Below the pieces are notes generated by a model. The model was not told the origin of the DNA and made no database searches. It worked only from the letters and a program-made list of their open reading frames with translations. Positions 41,769 to 53,605 of a DNA stretch of 64,000 nt are shown one piece after another. A program made the translations under genes and the position numbers. Origin of the DNA: Pictodentalium vernedei (lineage: Eukaryota > Mollusca > Scaphopoda > Dentaliida > Dentaliidae); contig CM062296.1 of the NCBI GenBank assembly GCA_031216915.1, positions 58,154,584 to 58,218,583 on the forward strand. Reading direction: 5' to 3'. The number at the start of each line of letters is the position of its first letter. The first letter of the stretch is position 1.

Positions 41769-41929
41769 CTGCAGACTCACAGAAGCCTTTGGATATTTGT
41801 TACCTGTAGTTATTCATTCACTATCTATATTTGGTGTACCATTTGACCTGTGCTTTCATGGACAGACACGAGATATTTTTAGAGTACGCGTTCAGACATG
41901 TTACATGACTTAGAATTTGTTACGGTGAT

Positions 41930-42760
41930 TCATCCCATGCCGATTTTTAGCACTCTCTCGCCTGTTAGTAAGTCACCCCCTCAGGTTCGTCTATTATTAG
42001 GCCCCTCCTAAAAAGGTATGCCAGTGTTTGTGATATCTCCCTGCCTATTTTAAGAAACCACCTTGAATAATACCTCACACACTAAAACACCTCTTATTAC
42101 CCTATACGGTCTTCCCCTTCAAGTCTACATTCACGAACCAGTACCTATTCTTAGCACATTGCCATATGTCAGTGAGCCACCACCTCAGGTTCGTCTATTA
42201 TTAGTCCTCTCCTAAAAAGGGCATGCCGATGCCTGCAAAAAATAACTCATCTCCTATTCAGACGTGTTCAGACTTGACTTTTCGTGTCGTCAAAACTATA
42301 GTTTTAGACTTGGGATTATAAAAATAAACGCGAAACCATGTATGGTATGACGATCTTTGCAAGCATACTCAAGATTCCCAAGCTTATAATCATACAACCC
42401 ACACTCTATCTATTATTAGATTCGAGGCCTCACCAAATAAGGTATGCCTTCGCTGACAGTTTGCAGCATATCGTGCAGCGACAGAGATGACGTGTAAAAA
42501 TAAACCCGAACCTATTTTAAGTAACCCCAATCCATATCACCAAATACGACATGCCGATGCTTCACTGTTCGTTGCAGCATCTCATGGAGTGACGTGTAAA
42601 AATAAACCCGAACATATTTTAAGTCACCCCATTCGTATCACCAAATACGGTATGCCGATGCCTCACTGTTTGTTGCAGCATCTCATGCAGTGACCTAGAT
42701 GACGTGTAAAAATAAACCTGAACCTGTTTTAAGTAATATCGTGTACCCTGACCCATAATC
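41930..42760. repeat. Degenerate tandem array, ~110-bp units
   Basis: The words GTTCGTCTATTATTAGGCCC, CCTCCTAAAAAGG.ATGCC and, further right, GACGTGTAAAAATAAACC, CGAACCTATTTTAAGT, CATATCACCAAATACG, ATGCCGATGCCTCACTG recur. The clearest units are 42490-42591 and 42592-42700. Confidence 0.75.
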
Positions 42761-42963
42761 ATATTAGGGCTTCCATTACCGTCCCGAAACCCCGCACAGG
42801 TTACCAGGTTTATTTTTAGTAATCCCCGACATCAAATCGCCTTATATGGACACCCACCCGCTACATAACCACGTGACCTATCTTTGCCTGGGGGCCTATG
42901 GCGTCACACATTCCATTCTGATGACGTCACACATTCCAGACATTCTTTGATGCGATAGACACC

Positions 42964-43285
42964 CCCTCACTACTGGCTCAGTTGTTACGGCACTGAACTT
43001 CAAACCGAAAGGCTTGAGGTTCCATCCCGCCGGGTGTAACTGCGTTGTGTCCTTGGGCAAGGCACTTGATCTCGACCATTCACGTGTGTGTGTGGGGGTG
43101 GGGGGCTTTGTACTAAGGCGTACTGCACTATCTTCAACCCTGGTTGTGTCGAATAAGTACGAAGGGGAGTCTAACATTTGCTGACCTTTGCTTTGTGGTT
43201 CTCTCCGGGTATTCTGGCTTCCTCCATCCGTAAAACTGTCCGACGCCAGGTGCCCCTGGCTGTCCAAAGTGTCGTTAAACTCCAA

Positions 43286-43344
<59 letters not shown>

Positions 43345-43345
43345 A
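42964..43345 (+). mobile_element. tRNA-headed SINE with (AAAT)n tail
   Basis: The head is TGGCTCAGTTGTTACGGCAC (A box) with GAGGTTCCATCCC in B-box position. The core is GTGTCCTTGGGCAAGGCACT, the body ends GTGTCGTTAAACTCC, and a tail of about 70 bp of (AAAT)n follows. The 7-kb element begins within or right after this tail. Confidence 0.85.
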
Positions 43346-43889
43346 TAGGGTGGAATGGGCGGACAGAGCGCACCACATTTTTGGGCACAGAACGCACCTC
43401 ACCAAAACTTTTTGGGGGCAAATCGCGTTCATCACGATCAAAATCCATCGACTTGTACGATGCAACACGTTCACTTTCACATCGTGACTGTTTCCTTGGT
43501 TTTACAGCGGTGGACGTAGACGAGGTGTCGAGTGTTCAACGTCCAATTTCTCTAACGATCAACGCGGATCGACTAAAATTTCGACGGAATTTTAACAAAC
43601 TTTATAAAATTCCCCCTCTTAAAAATTCACTTTTAGGTGCGCTCGCAACTTTTGACGACGATCGTTCTACGTAAAGCACTCATCTTTTCACAGAGGTAAC
43701 ACGGATCCGCATTTTAGGTGATTTTTTTCGACAGAATAGCGCCAAAGAAACACCACCGGTGCGGATGAAATACTAGCGATCCAACGTCGATTCCCACGTG
43801 AAAAATGCAGTCCAAATCGAGCGTTGAATTTATTGGAGGGTTAAAGCCGATTCGAGCCACACCGCGATGATGTTTAGAAATAACAGCAG

Positions 43890-44480
43890 GGGAAGGGAGG
43901 GGAGGGGGAGGTTAGGGGAGGGTGAAGGTGAAGGTGAGGGGAGGGTTAGGGTTAGGGTTAGGGGAGGGGAGGATGAGGATTATGTGAGTGGAGGGAGGTT
44001 GAGGGTTAGAGGGAGAGATGAGGAAAAGAGGAAGGGAGGGGAGGGTGAGGTTTAGGGGAATGGGAGGGGAGGGTTAGGAAAAGGGGAGGAGAGGATCAGG
44101 GAAGGGGATGGTTAGGGGAAGGGGAGGAAAGGGGGGTTAGGGGAGGGGAGGGTTAGGGGAGGGTGACGGTTAGGGTTAGGGGAGAGGGAGGAGGAAAGGG
44201 AGGTTAGAGTTGGGGAGGGTGAAAATTAGGGAAAGGGACTGGAAGGGGAGAGGGAGGTTGAGGGTTAGAGTGAGGGGAGGGAGGATTAGGGGAAGGGGAG
44301 GTGGTGGGGAGGGTTAGGAGAAGGAAATGACGAGGATTTGGGGAAGGGGAGGAAGGGGAGGGTTGGGGAGGGATGGAGGGAGGGAGGGAGGGAGGGAGGG
44401 AGTTGTGGAGAGGAAAGTGAGGATTAGGGTATGGTGAGGATTAGGGAAGGGGGCGGGGAGGGGTGCTGGTTAGGGAGGTG
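43890..44480. repeat. G-rich GGGTTAGGGGAGG low-complexity tract
   Basis: About 600 bp with almost no C on the plus strand; short GGGTTAGGG runs near 43945-43965 and many GGGGAGGG words. It has strong potential to form G-quadruplexes. It lies immediately inside the left TIR of the 7-kb element. Confidence 0.85.
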
Positions 44481-44819
44481 TACAGGAATTTTTTTTTGTG
44501 TGTTGGACAATTTAGTTGATGGTTATAATCATAGTTTCAATAGTAGTATTCAAAGAGAGAACTCCCGCTTCAGTATCATTAGAAAATGAAGTGGAAGTAT
44601 CTCATCATGAGTGGTTTATCTCTGACAAAATCTGTCAGAGTCTCAGAGATTAGGTTTTAGTACTCTACTGTGTAAAAGATAGGGATAATTCCGAGGATTT
44701 GAAATGCTGGAGGCCCGTATTCCTACCTAATGTAGATTATAAAATCCTTACAAAAGCATTGTCCTTACGATTGCGCGAAGTGTTGCAGTATATTGCTCAC
44801 CCAGATCAGACCTGTTCTG

Positions 44820-47300
44820 ACCATTTGACGGATGAGTTGAGAGTTACTTCCCCAGAACCTACGGATGATAGAGTTACTTCTCTTAAACCTCACCTTATCA
44901 TGACGCCTGATGACCTCAAAATAAACCTCGGTGTTACAGTGTTACTTCCCTTGAACGTACAGATGAGTTGTTTCTTCCCTTGAACCTAACCTGTATCATG
45001 ACCCCGGATGACCTCATCATAGCCCCTAATGTACTCAGCATGGCCTCTGATGTACACATAATAAACCTCTACCTACGGTGCTACAGGGCTACTTCCCTTG
45101 AACCTAACCATTTGACGGATGGCAGAGTTACTTCCCTTGAATCTAACCAGCATCATGACCCCTTATGCCCCCATAATAAACCTCTACCTATGGTGTTACA
45201 GAGTTACTTCCCTTAAGCCTACGGATGAGTTGTTATTTCCCTTGAACCTAACCTGTATCATGAACCCCGACTACCTCATCATGGCATCTAATGTACTCAC
45301 CATGGCCGCTGATGTACTCATAATAAACCTATACCTACCATGTTACAGAGTTACTTCCCTAGAAACTACGCTGATGACTTTATAATGAACCTTGGTGTTA
45401 CAGAGTTAATTCCCTCGAACCTATGGATGATAGAGTTACTTCCCTTAAACCCCACCTGTCTCATGACTCCTGATGACCTCATAATAAACCTCGGTGTTAC
45501 AGTGCTACTTCCCTTGAACCTACGGATCAGAGAGTTACTTCCCTTGAACCTAACCCGTATCGTGACCCCTGGTGACCTCATAATAAACCTTTACCTATGG
45601 TGATACAGAGTTACTTCCCTTAAACCTACAGATGCGTTGTTACTTCCCTTGAACGTAACCTGTATCATGATTCCTGATGACCTCATCATGGCCTCTGATG
45701 TACTCATCATGGCCTCTGATGTACTCATAATAAACCTCTACCCACGGTGTTACAGAGTTACTTCCCTCGAACCTAACCATTTGAGGGATGACAGAGTTAC
45801 TTCCCTTGAACCTAACCCGTATTATGACCCCTGGTAACCTCATAATAAACTTCTACCTACGGATGAGTTGTTACAGAGTTACTTTCTTTGAACCTACATA
45901 TGAGTTGTTACAGAGTTACTTCCCTTGAACCTAACCATTTGACGGATGAGTTGTGTTACTTCCCCTGAACCTACGTATGATAGAGTCACTTCCCTTAAAC
46001 CTCACCTGTATCATGACTCCTGATGACCTCATAATAAACCTCGGTTTTACAGTGTTACTTCCCTTGAACCTACGGATGACAGAGTTACTTCCCTTGAACC
46101 TAACCCGTACCATGACCCCTGATGACCTTATAATACACCTCTACCTATAGTGTCACAGAGTTACTTCCCTTGAACCTACAGATGCGTTGTTACTTTCTTT
46201 GAACCTAACTTGTATCATGACCCCTGATGACCTCATCATAGCCCCAAATGTACTCATCATAGCCTCTGAAGTACTCATAATAAACCTCTACCTACGGTGT
46301 TACAGAGGAGTTATTTCCATTGGACCTAACCATTTGACGGATAACAGAGTTACTTCCCTTGAACCTAACCCGTATCATGACTAGGGGTGTCGCGACTATC
46401 ATTTTTTGTAATCGACTAATCGTGACCAGTAATCGACGGTTAGTCGATTAATAGTCGCTTCCCATGATTTTTTAGCAAATCATTCTTCTGTTCGTAAAAC
46501 TCTGAAAATGACAATAGCACCAGTGTGTTCAGACGAAGTGGGGTTGTGGGAACAACAAATCGGTCCCGACTGAAGCTACATGCAGTCCAATCTTGGACCC
46601 ACAGTCCGTAATATAATTTTTGGGGTTGGTACGTCCTGTAGGACGTACCAACCCCAAAAATAATATTACTGACTGCGGGTCCAAGTTTGAACTAGATTGA
46701 AGCCGATGAATTTACCAAAGAACGTTCCTGCATATGTTTCCTTTCTGCAATAAGTTTCTCGAAATTTTGAACATTGAGATCTATGCATTCCCTCGTCAGT
46801 TGTTAAAATTGGATCTTAGTCTGAAGTTCCGAACTTTGAGAAGTGATCTGACGTTCTGACTTTCGTCATAATTTTGTCACTTCCGCGCTTTTGGTTTTCC
46901 AGTGGGTGCATTCGTGTGTACAAGACTGGAGAAATTCAGAAGAATCTATTCTTCTCGAGTAACTGTGAGTGTTCTTTCTTACACAGTCAGTGACAGTCGT
47001 ACAGTCTTCCGGATATGAATGTTAACTATGGTTAGATATTTAAAGTTATTCACCTTCATTGATCATTCACCTCCCAAAACAATGCAATTTAGCCCCGACG
47101 TGTAGTAGACGTGTACCACCTTGAAAATGAACGACGATCGACTAAAAATAAAAAACGTCGACTACTTCAATAGTCGACGGTTAGTCGACTAATCGAATAA
47201 TCGCGACAGCCTTAATCATGACCCCTGATGACCTCATAATAAACCACTGCCTATGGATGAGTTGTTACAGAGTTACTTCCTTTGAACCTACATTTTTAAT
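44820..47300. repeat. Large tandem array (GAGTTACTTCCCTTGAACCT)
   Basis: Units of roughly 120-160 bp are built of ACAGAGTTACTTCCCTTGAA, CCTAACC.GTATCATGACCCC, TGATGACCTCATAATAAACC and CTCTACCTACGGTGTTACAG, with variable order and omission. It is interrupted at 46382-47214 by a hAT-like element and resumes after it. The ORFs that run through it on both strands are repeat-borne. Confidence 0.9.
46382..47214. mobile_element. hAT-like 833-bp non-autonomous element, copy 2
   Basis: The target duplication ATCATGAC lies at 46374-46381 and 47215-47222. It has exactly the same length as copy 1, inverted, with only a few substitutions seen by eye (for example near 46892-46900 and 46980). The ends are TAGGGGTGTCGCGA and TCGCGACAGCCTTA. 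Confidence 0.92.
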
Positions 47301-47575
47301 TATCGACCATTCGGGTGATGAGTTCAGGTTCATCTACCAATGGGATGATGGTAAGTTCACTTTCGATGCGGTATTGTACATAATATGTGATGAGAAGGAT
47401 TTGTGTTGAAGGTAATACAAATCGTAAAATTTATAATATTCAAGAAGTCCTGAAGCTCTAATACCGTATTGTATGATTAGTGTGGTGAAGTTTAGAATAT
47501 AGCGACAATCGTAGTTAAAAAATGAGTAGTTTTTATTCGATATATTTGATCAATTGTTTTGAACGACTCCCTCAG

Positions 47576-47995
47576 TCAACTTTCTGTCAATAACCGTGTC
47601 CGACCAAGACCAAAAAGATAGTCGTTCCCGAGATATATTTCACCCGTTTTAACGTTAAAAAAAATATTTGAACGAGCAAGTGTTATATCAACGTAAAGCC
47701 TAATGTTTTGGCTGCTGGATGACATCAATATCGCAACTACAAATTCAGGAGTTGTATTTTCTCTGCGAGTTTGAATAAGATAGGTCGAAATCTTCCAAGG
47801 CAGGAAGTTGCGTACCTTTTCTCTCTTATATACATAATCATGGATAAAAAAATACATAATTTCTGAACAAAAAACGTCTGATACACTATTTTGCATGATC
47901 CTTGCACGTGTTGAATACCTGTGACAATTATCGCAGTAAACGGTGTAATGCTTCGCAAGCAGGTGGTTAAAAAAGAGCTTTTTTCTCATTTTCAT
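47576..47995 (-). CDS. Hypothetical 139-codon ORF in the 7-kb element
   Basis: An ATG-initiated frame (MKMRKKLFFNHLLAKHYTVY) with a CDNCHRY pair and a mixed C-terminus (IRLYVDITLARSNIFFNVKT, GEIYLGNDYLFGLGR). No family is recognised. A TTATATAAAT box sits about 50 nt upstream (near 48040-48050) on the same strand, though two short upstream ATGs precede the start. Its composition is more protein-like than its neighbours and the frame is complete, but chance cannot be excluded. Confidence 0.35.
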   Translation of the reverse strand: MKMRKKLFFNHLLAKHYTVYCDNCHRYSTRARIMQNSVSDVFCSEIMYFFIHDYVYKREKVRNFLPWKISTYLIQTRRENTTPEFVVAILMSSSSQNIRLYVDITLARSNIFFNVKTGEIYLGNDYLFGLGRTRLLTES

Positions 47996-48387
47996 TCAGT
48001 CATACGCTGGCACATGGCAAACACTGTTTTTTGTTGTTGCTGGATTTATATAACGACACGTAAACTATTTTAACTCCTGTTGTAAAAAAAAACAAACAAA
48101 CAACTTTTCCACACGTGCGTTTAGACTGTTTAAAAATCTTTTTCTAACACGTGACAAATGGTTTTACTTGAATTAATTTTATCAAGGTGTATACTCGTTC
48201 GGTTATGTGATGCTTCTGATGGTCATTTTTCCTATAAAAAATAGTTTGTCTCGATTGATACTTTTCGGAAATAGTGAAATAGGCTATTCTCAAAATATAG
48301 AAACGTGCCGTGTTAGAAGATCAACTTATAATTTTATTGACAAATCTATGGTACAGTACACAGAGTTATTATTGAATGAAGCACCTC

Positions 48388-48749
48388 GGGGACGCGGTGG
48401 CTCAGTTGGTAGAGGTGCAGGCAGCAAGTCGAGAGGTCCTCGGTTCGAATCCCACCTGCGGCAACCGCGTTGTGTCCTTGGGCAAGAAACTTCACCCACA
48501 TTGCTCACGTGGGGGCCCGGTGACGCTGTGTACTAAGGCGTACTGCACGTCGATGGTGCACCTGTCTTCAACCAATGCTAACCCTGCTTGTGTGGAGTTG
48601 GTATGTTGGGGAGCTGATAGTTGCTCGCCGTTGCTCGGTGGTTCTCCCCGGGTACTCCGGCTTCCTCCACGCGTAAAACTGTCACGGTAATGGTTAGCCA
48701 TTGTGCAGAAATATGTGACCTTAAACACCAATAAATAAATAAATAAATA
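48388..48749 (+). mobile_element. Complete tRNA-headed SINE
   Basis: The best copy. The head GGGGACGCGGTGGCTCAGTT contains an A box (TGGCTCAGTTGG), with the B box GGTTCGAATCCC about 35 bp on; then core GTGTCCTTGGGCAAG, body TACTAAGGCGTACTGCACGT to GGTTCTCCCCGGGTACTCCG and GACCTTAAACACC with an (AATA)n tail. The 14-bp target duplication GAATGAAGCACCTC lies at 48374-48387 and 48750-48763. Confidence 0.95.
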
Positions 48750-48902
48750 GAATGAAGCACCTCACAGCGTGACTTGTTAAACCGGTGAGTGTATCTCTAC
48801 TTAGCATAAGAATCATATATTGAAAACATACTTCCGTGTTTGAACACAGACATCAAAATGAATGATGCATCCGATTCAAGTTGTTGTTTTTTTCAATTTA
48901 AC

Positions 48903-49405
48903 ATGTCGCATAACTACCTTTCTTGAAACTTTCGATTTTCTGATGGGCGTGACCCGCATCCCACGTAAAATGAAAAAAAATGTTATTTTCATAATGTACT
49001 CATCGAGCCTTTCAAATTGATACCTCACAGGCCTAGCTTTGTTAAAAGGAAGACGTTCTGCGGCTCTGGTTTTTCGCCCCACGACGAGGGTTAAAAATAT
49101 GATCTTCTTAATCTACTCGTCGGTACCTTCAGTTTGATAGGTCACACGACTACTTTTGTGAATCTTTCGATTTTCTGATGGGTGTGACCCACACCCCAAG
49201 TAAAATGAAAAAATATCATTTTCGTAATGTACTCATCGAGCTCTTCAAATTGTTACCTCACATGCATGGCTTTGTAAAAAAGAAGACGTTTTTCGTCGCT
49301 GGTCGTGACCCCACCCACGACGAGGGTTAAAAATATGATCTTCTTAATCTACACGTCGGTACCTTCAATTTGATAGGTCACACGACTACCTTCGTGAATA
49401 TCTCC
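48903..49405. repeat. Two ~240-bp tandem units
   Basis: Blocks CTTTCGATTTTCTGATGGGC, GTAAAATGAAAAAA, TAATGTACTCATCGAGC, ACGACGAGGGTTAAAAATAT and TTTGATAGGTCACACGACTA repeat in order at about 48903-49140 and 49141-49380, with the start of a third unit. Confidence 0.85.
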
Positions 49406-50397
49406 TTAAATAATCCGGTGTTTAGAATAGAATAGAACTTCTTTGTAATAAGGGGTGATAATTGGGTGATTACTTATTTCAAACTCTTCGAGCTTTTGGT
49501 TTTTGGAGTACATTGTTTAAACATGCTAACATTTTTTTAAGTTTTTGTATGGTTAAGTATAGGTCATGGGAATCAAGCAATCTGGTTGGTTTGTTAGCGT
49601 CAGGAAAGTGAAGTGATTGGTGATTGGTGAAGTGATTATTTCAAGCTCTTCGAGCTTTTGGTTTTTTTAGAAAAATCGAAATAAAGGGAAATAAATCTAC
49701 ACGGTTAAAAATCCTTTCCCTGTTCGATTGTTATAACTTGAGAAAACACGCAGTTATTTCTAAACATCATCGCGGTGTGCTCGAATCGGAATGGACCCTC
49801 CAATAAATTCACCACTCGATTTGGACTCCGTTTTTTTCCGTGGAACATCGCGGTGCGCTCGAATCGGCTTTGACGATGCACTCGAATCGGCTTTAACCCT
49901 CCAATAAATTCACCGCTCGATTTGTACTGCGTTTTTTTCGCGGGAATGGACGTTGGATTGCTAGTATTTCATCCCCACCGGTGGTGATTTTTTTGCCGCT
50001 ATTCTGTCGAAAAAATTCACCTAAAATGCGGGTCCGTGTTACCTCTGTGAAAAGGTGAATGTTTTCCCGAGAACGATCGTCGTCAAAAGTTACGAGCGCA
50101 CCTAAAAGTGAATTTTTAAGAGAGGGAATTTTAGAGAGTTTGTTAAAATTCGGTTGAAATTTTAGTCGGATCCACGTTGGTCGTTAGAGAAACTGAACGT
50201 TGAACACACGACACCTCGTCAACGTCCACCGCTGTAAAAACCAGGAAACAGTGACGATGTGAATGTGAACGTGTCGCATCGTACAAGTCGATGAATTTCG
50301 ATCGTGATGAACACGATTTGCCTAAAAAAACTAACTTTTGGTGAGGTGCGATCTGTGCCAAAAAATGTGGTGCGCTCTGACCGGCCATTCCACCCTA

Positions 50398-51655
50398 CAC
50401 AAATATATAAATAAATAAATGAGAATACAGTTTCTCCCTGTTTCCACCTAAATCGTGGGGAACATTTGTAGACGTATTTAGTTTACTGATCCGAAAGGAG
50501 GTAGTTTGATACAGTTTGAATACCATTTGCACTTCGCCTTTCTCGGGAGCGTCCTGGATCAGGAAAGGTTATCGGGAAATGCAACGCGCCCGGATAAAAT
50601 TTTGATTCTTCGAACTGAAAGAACGCTGCTTCCTTCATCTGCGCGACTAAGGGCGGTCAACATGACAGACATCTAGATGGGAGTTTTCTGTCATCATCAT
50701 CACTAATTTCGGCAAAACGGTTGCATGAAATGGGACGAATCCATCGGGGCGACCACAGTTCGGCCCAAAGGGAGACATTTTGATTTTACAAACTGAAAGA
50801 ACGCTATTCCCTTTCATCTGAGCTATCAATTATGGACTGGAGCGCTGTTCTTATGCAGTTCTAATGCAGTCAGACCCATTTCACCTTTTGGTCATTTTCA
50901 CGAAATTCCATGCACAAACAGGTGTCGGGCTGCATCAGTTTTTGTGGCGGAAATTGTCCCCGTGGACCAGTCCGACTCTGAGTCCTTTCTAATTGATGGT
51001 AGGCAAGCAAGGTGGGATAGTCTTCAGGAAGAAAACGAATCAGAATTCACTAATTAAGAGCAAATCAGTTCTATGTTATGTGCGGAACGGAAATCGTTGA
51101 CAGACTGCTTTTAAATAGAAGCAAATGTTCACTGTCATTTTCTATAAATCGTGCAACGCAATTACAGTTTAAATCGCTAGCGGTAGCTGTAAATCGTCCC
51201 CTGAGTTCGAATGTGGTCTATGTGCCACTAGGCACATAGAACACACTGGAACTCACGGGACAAAATAGTACTAATAGGTACTAAACAGAACCAAGGGTGC
51301 CAGAAGTGCAACATCGTTAGACTAAAATAGCATGCATATGTTTGTGGACAAAGTGCATGACACAGGATCAGGGGTATGAAGCAGATGGCTGATTGGGGGT
51401 GTAAACCAAATTTGTCCCGACTCCCATGACTCAAGATCTGATTAAAGAGATGTTCCAACACCATCATCAAGGCATGTCAGCTCGCCTCGATGATGAAGTT
51501 GGAATATTTCTCCAAAAGGATTATAATTTAATTGGTTGAGTGCCAGAAGCCACTATCCGGATTTTCCGAAAAATGAGGGTACCGGAGAAAAAGCCAACAT
51601 TTCCCATGCTCATGATACATATTTAGTTAAACGCAAATAAAATTTTGTTTATATA
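50398..51655. other. Intronic sequence without recognised genes
   Basis: Old repeat matter: 50570-50830 loosely resembles 5120-5270. A short hairpin is at 51215-51245 (TGTGGTCTATGTGCC/GGCACATAGAACACA). No coding signal. Confidence 0.45.
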
Positions 51656-51659
51656 AATT

Positions 51660-51883
51660 TGTGGGGGCACGGTGACGTCATGTACTAAGGCGTACTGCAC
51701 GTCGATGGTGCACTTGTCTTCACCCAATGCTAACCCTGCTTGTGTGGAGTTAGTATGTTGGAGAGCTGACAGTTGCTCGCCGTTGCTCGGTGGTTCTCTC
51801 CGGGCACTCCGGCTTCCTCCACCCGTAAAACTGTCATGGTCATGATTAGCCATTGTGCAAAAATATGTGACCTTAAAGCCCAA

Positions 51884-51934
<51 letters not shown>
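51660..51934 (+). mobile_element. 5'-truncated SINE
   Basis: It starts inside the body (GTGGGGGCACGGTGACGTCA), keeps TACTAAGGCGTACTGCACGT through GACCTTAAAGCCC, and ends in (AAAT)n. The tRNA-like head and core are missing. Confidence 0.85.
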
Positions 51935-52544
51935 ATTGTTTTATTACAAATTATCGGAGAGTGCCTTTGAATAACAAATTCAGACCACCAAAAATAATCT
52001 AGCCATCCGCCAATTCAGTAAAAAAACTGGGAAATTTGTGAATTAGTTTGTGAAGTTGTCTTGAGGCATGGGCTTCCTAAATTTAATTAGCACCTACCGG
52101 ACTCAAATGACTCAAAATTTGTCAGACTGGAACCTCAACATTCCATATCAGATCTTCCCTCTCAATTTCCATGAGTCCGACTGTATGTCAAGATGCAAAT
52201 CTAATTCCGTAAGGAAGTACACGATTACCAGCCAGAGCGAGCCTATATCCAAGACTCCAATCCAGAAACAAAATGACCCGACTACTGGGGGGTGGTGTTG
52301 GTGTTACACTACCTACACCATCCATAGTTACGCCCCTGCCTGATAGGTTTAGTACGTACGTTCGAATGACAGTTGCGAACGTTGGTAACACTGTGGTGAT
52401 GGCTAGTCAAACGACCGACTATTGCCACAACATTACTCTCAAATCAGGGACAGGCTATACGTTGCCGGTTTTCAGTTATGTCAATCCCACTATTTTTTCT
52501 GATTTGTTTATTGAGATTTATAGACACTTTCAACCTGCAGGGAC
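51935..52544. other. Intronic sequence without recognised genes
   Basis: The overlapping ORFs at 52068-52635 have no recognisable domain. Confidence 0.4.
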
Positions 52545-53605
52545 ATATAGCATCCGACAGTTTCACGGGTGGAGGAAGCCGGAAAAAAAAACATCTAGCA
52601 GAGATGAGGAAACGAAAGGACCTCCAACTTACTAACCCGTAACTAATTCGTTAAAAGTCGAGTTAGCAAAGCTTAAAGGCAAGTGGACATCGATATGCAG
52701 TATGGATTAATACACTCGTCACGATGACACTATGTAGGCACAAACAGAAGTAAGTATATTACCGTGGCAGTGGATTAATATATTTCAGCAAATACTGTTA
52801 TTCACAGCCAACCCACATGGCGATGCACTTAGTTTGCCCACCAATTACATTTACTGCGGTCGTAGAATGTTTCTGTGTAGTCAAGTATCAAACCTTTTCC
52901 CATCGGTTTGTTTATTTGTTTTTTTGTAATTACGCTGCATTTCACATCAAAATAATTTAGTCTAGAATTAATAGGTCAGGGCGTCTCTAGAGTTTCTTGA
53001 TTCGGGAGTGTGTCATCTCTAATGTTCAATCTGTACATCCTCCCCGGCTTTCGAACATCCAACTATTGAGAAAACCATTTTCATCCTTCCTCACCATACC
53101 CTTGAATGAGAATTTTCCAGCTGCTATCTGTTAATTTCCAGCTGCTGAAGAAATCCGAATGCACTCTCTCCCTCGTCTTCGAAGCGAAGAACGACCTTTG
53201 GGGTCGAGAGTAGGAAATCGTGTACAAAATGCAACAAGGCAACACGTGCAATGCTTTAGCATTGCGCATGGCACATTGCTGCGCTCAAATAACGAAATAT
53301 TAAAGCCAGTTAGAAAATCCCATAAAGTGTGGGAAAAAATAACTATTTATTCATTTACCGGTGTACCGGAGGAAACCATCGAACTGCATCGAGCAACTGC
53401 CTGATTTCCCAACATACTAACTTCGCATAAGCAAGGCTGAAGGCAACTGCACCATCGACGTGCAGAAAGACATCGTGTCCCCACGTGTGCAGTCAGAATT
53501 AAGTGATTTATTCAAGAGCACAACACGATCACCGCTGGTTCGGGTCGAACCGTGAACCTTTCAGTTTGAAGTCCGGTGCCCTAAACCACTGATCCATCGC
53601 CATAG
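52545..53605 (-). mobile_element. Two old SINE fragments and spacer
   Basis: 52545-52760 shows GACAGTTTCACGGGTGGAGG and AGCCGG body words with a decayed 3' region. 53360-53605 shows ACCATCGACGTGCAG, CAAGAGCACAACACG and a head ending with the complement of TGGATCAGTGG. The sequence between is unassigned. Confidence 0.5.

Larger units (their letters stand above)
43346..50397. mobile_element. 7-kb non-autonomous element with Polinton-like TIRs
   Basis: The ends are TAGGGTGGAATGG and CCATTCCACCCTA. The long TIRs (43346-43890 and 50397-49745) align with the TIRs of the 14.7-kb element: GATGCGACACGTTCAC-like blocks, GACTAAAATTTCGACGG, AAAAATTCACTTTTAGGTGC, CACCGGTG.GGATGAAATACTAG. The interior has no ATPase, capsid, protease or polymerase, only satellite, a hAT-like insertion, a SINE and one 139-codon ORF. 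The left end abuts a SINE A/T tail, and the right flank (AAATATATAAATAAATAAAT) looks like the rest of that tail. The 6-bp duplication expected of Polintons cannot be resolved there. Confidence 0.8.

Noticed and set aside
42896-43480. 194-codon minus-strand ORF
   Set aside because: Runs through the SINE and its (AAAT)n tail (LFIYLFIYLF repeats); not a gene.
43890-44480. A true telomere or chromosome end
   Set aside because: The TTAGGG-like words are degenerate and embedded between TIRs with long sequence on both sides.
44699-46384. Series of 60-90 codon ORFs with RVTSLEPN/LIINLYLRCYR peptides
   Set aside because: They are translations of the satellite unit, with equivalent ORFs on the other strand.
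48388-48460. tRNA gene
   Set aside because: A and B boxes are present but the sequence is the head of a 362-bp SINE with tail and 14-bp target duplication; no proper cloverleaf or anticodon arm is evident.
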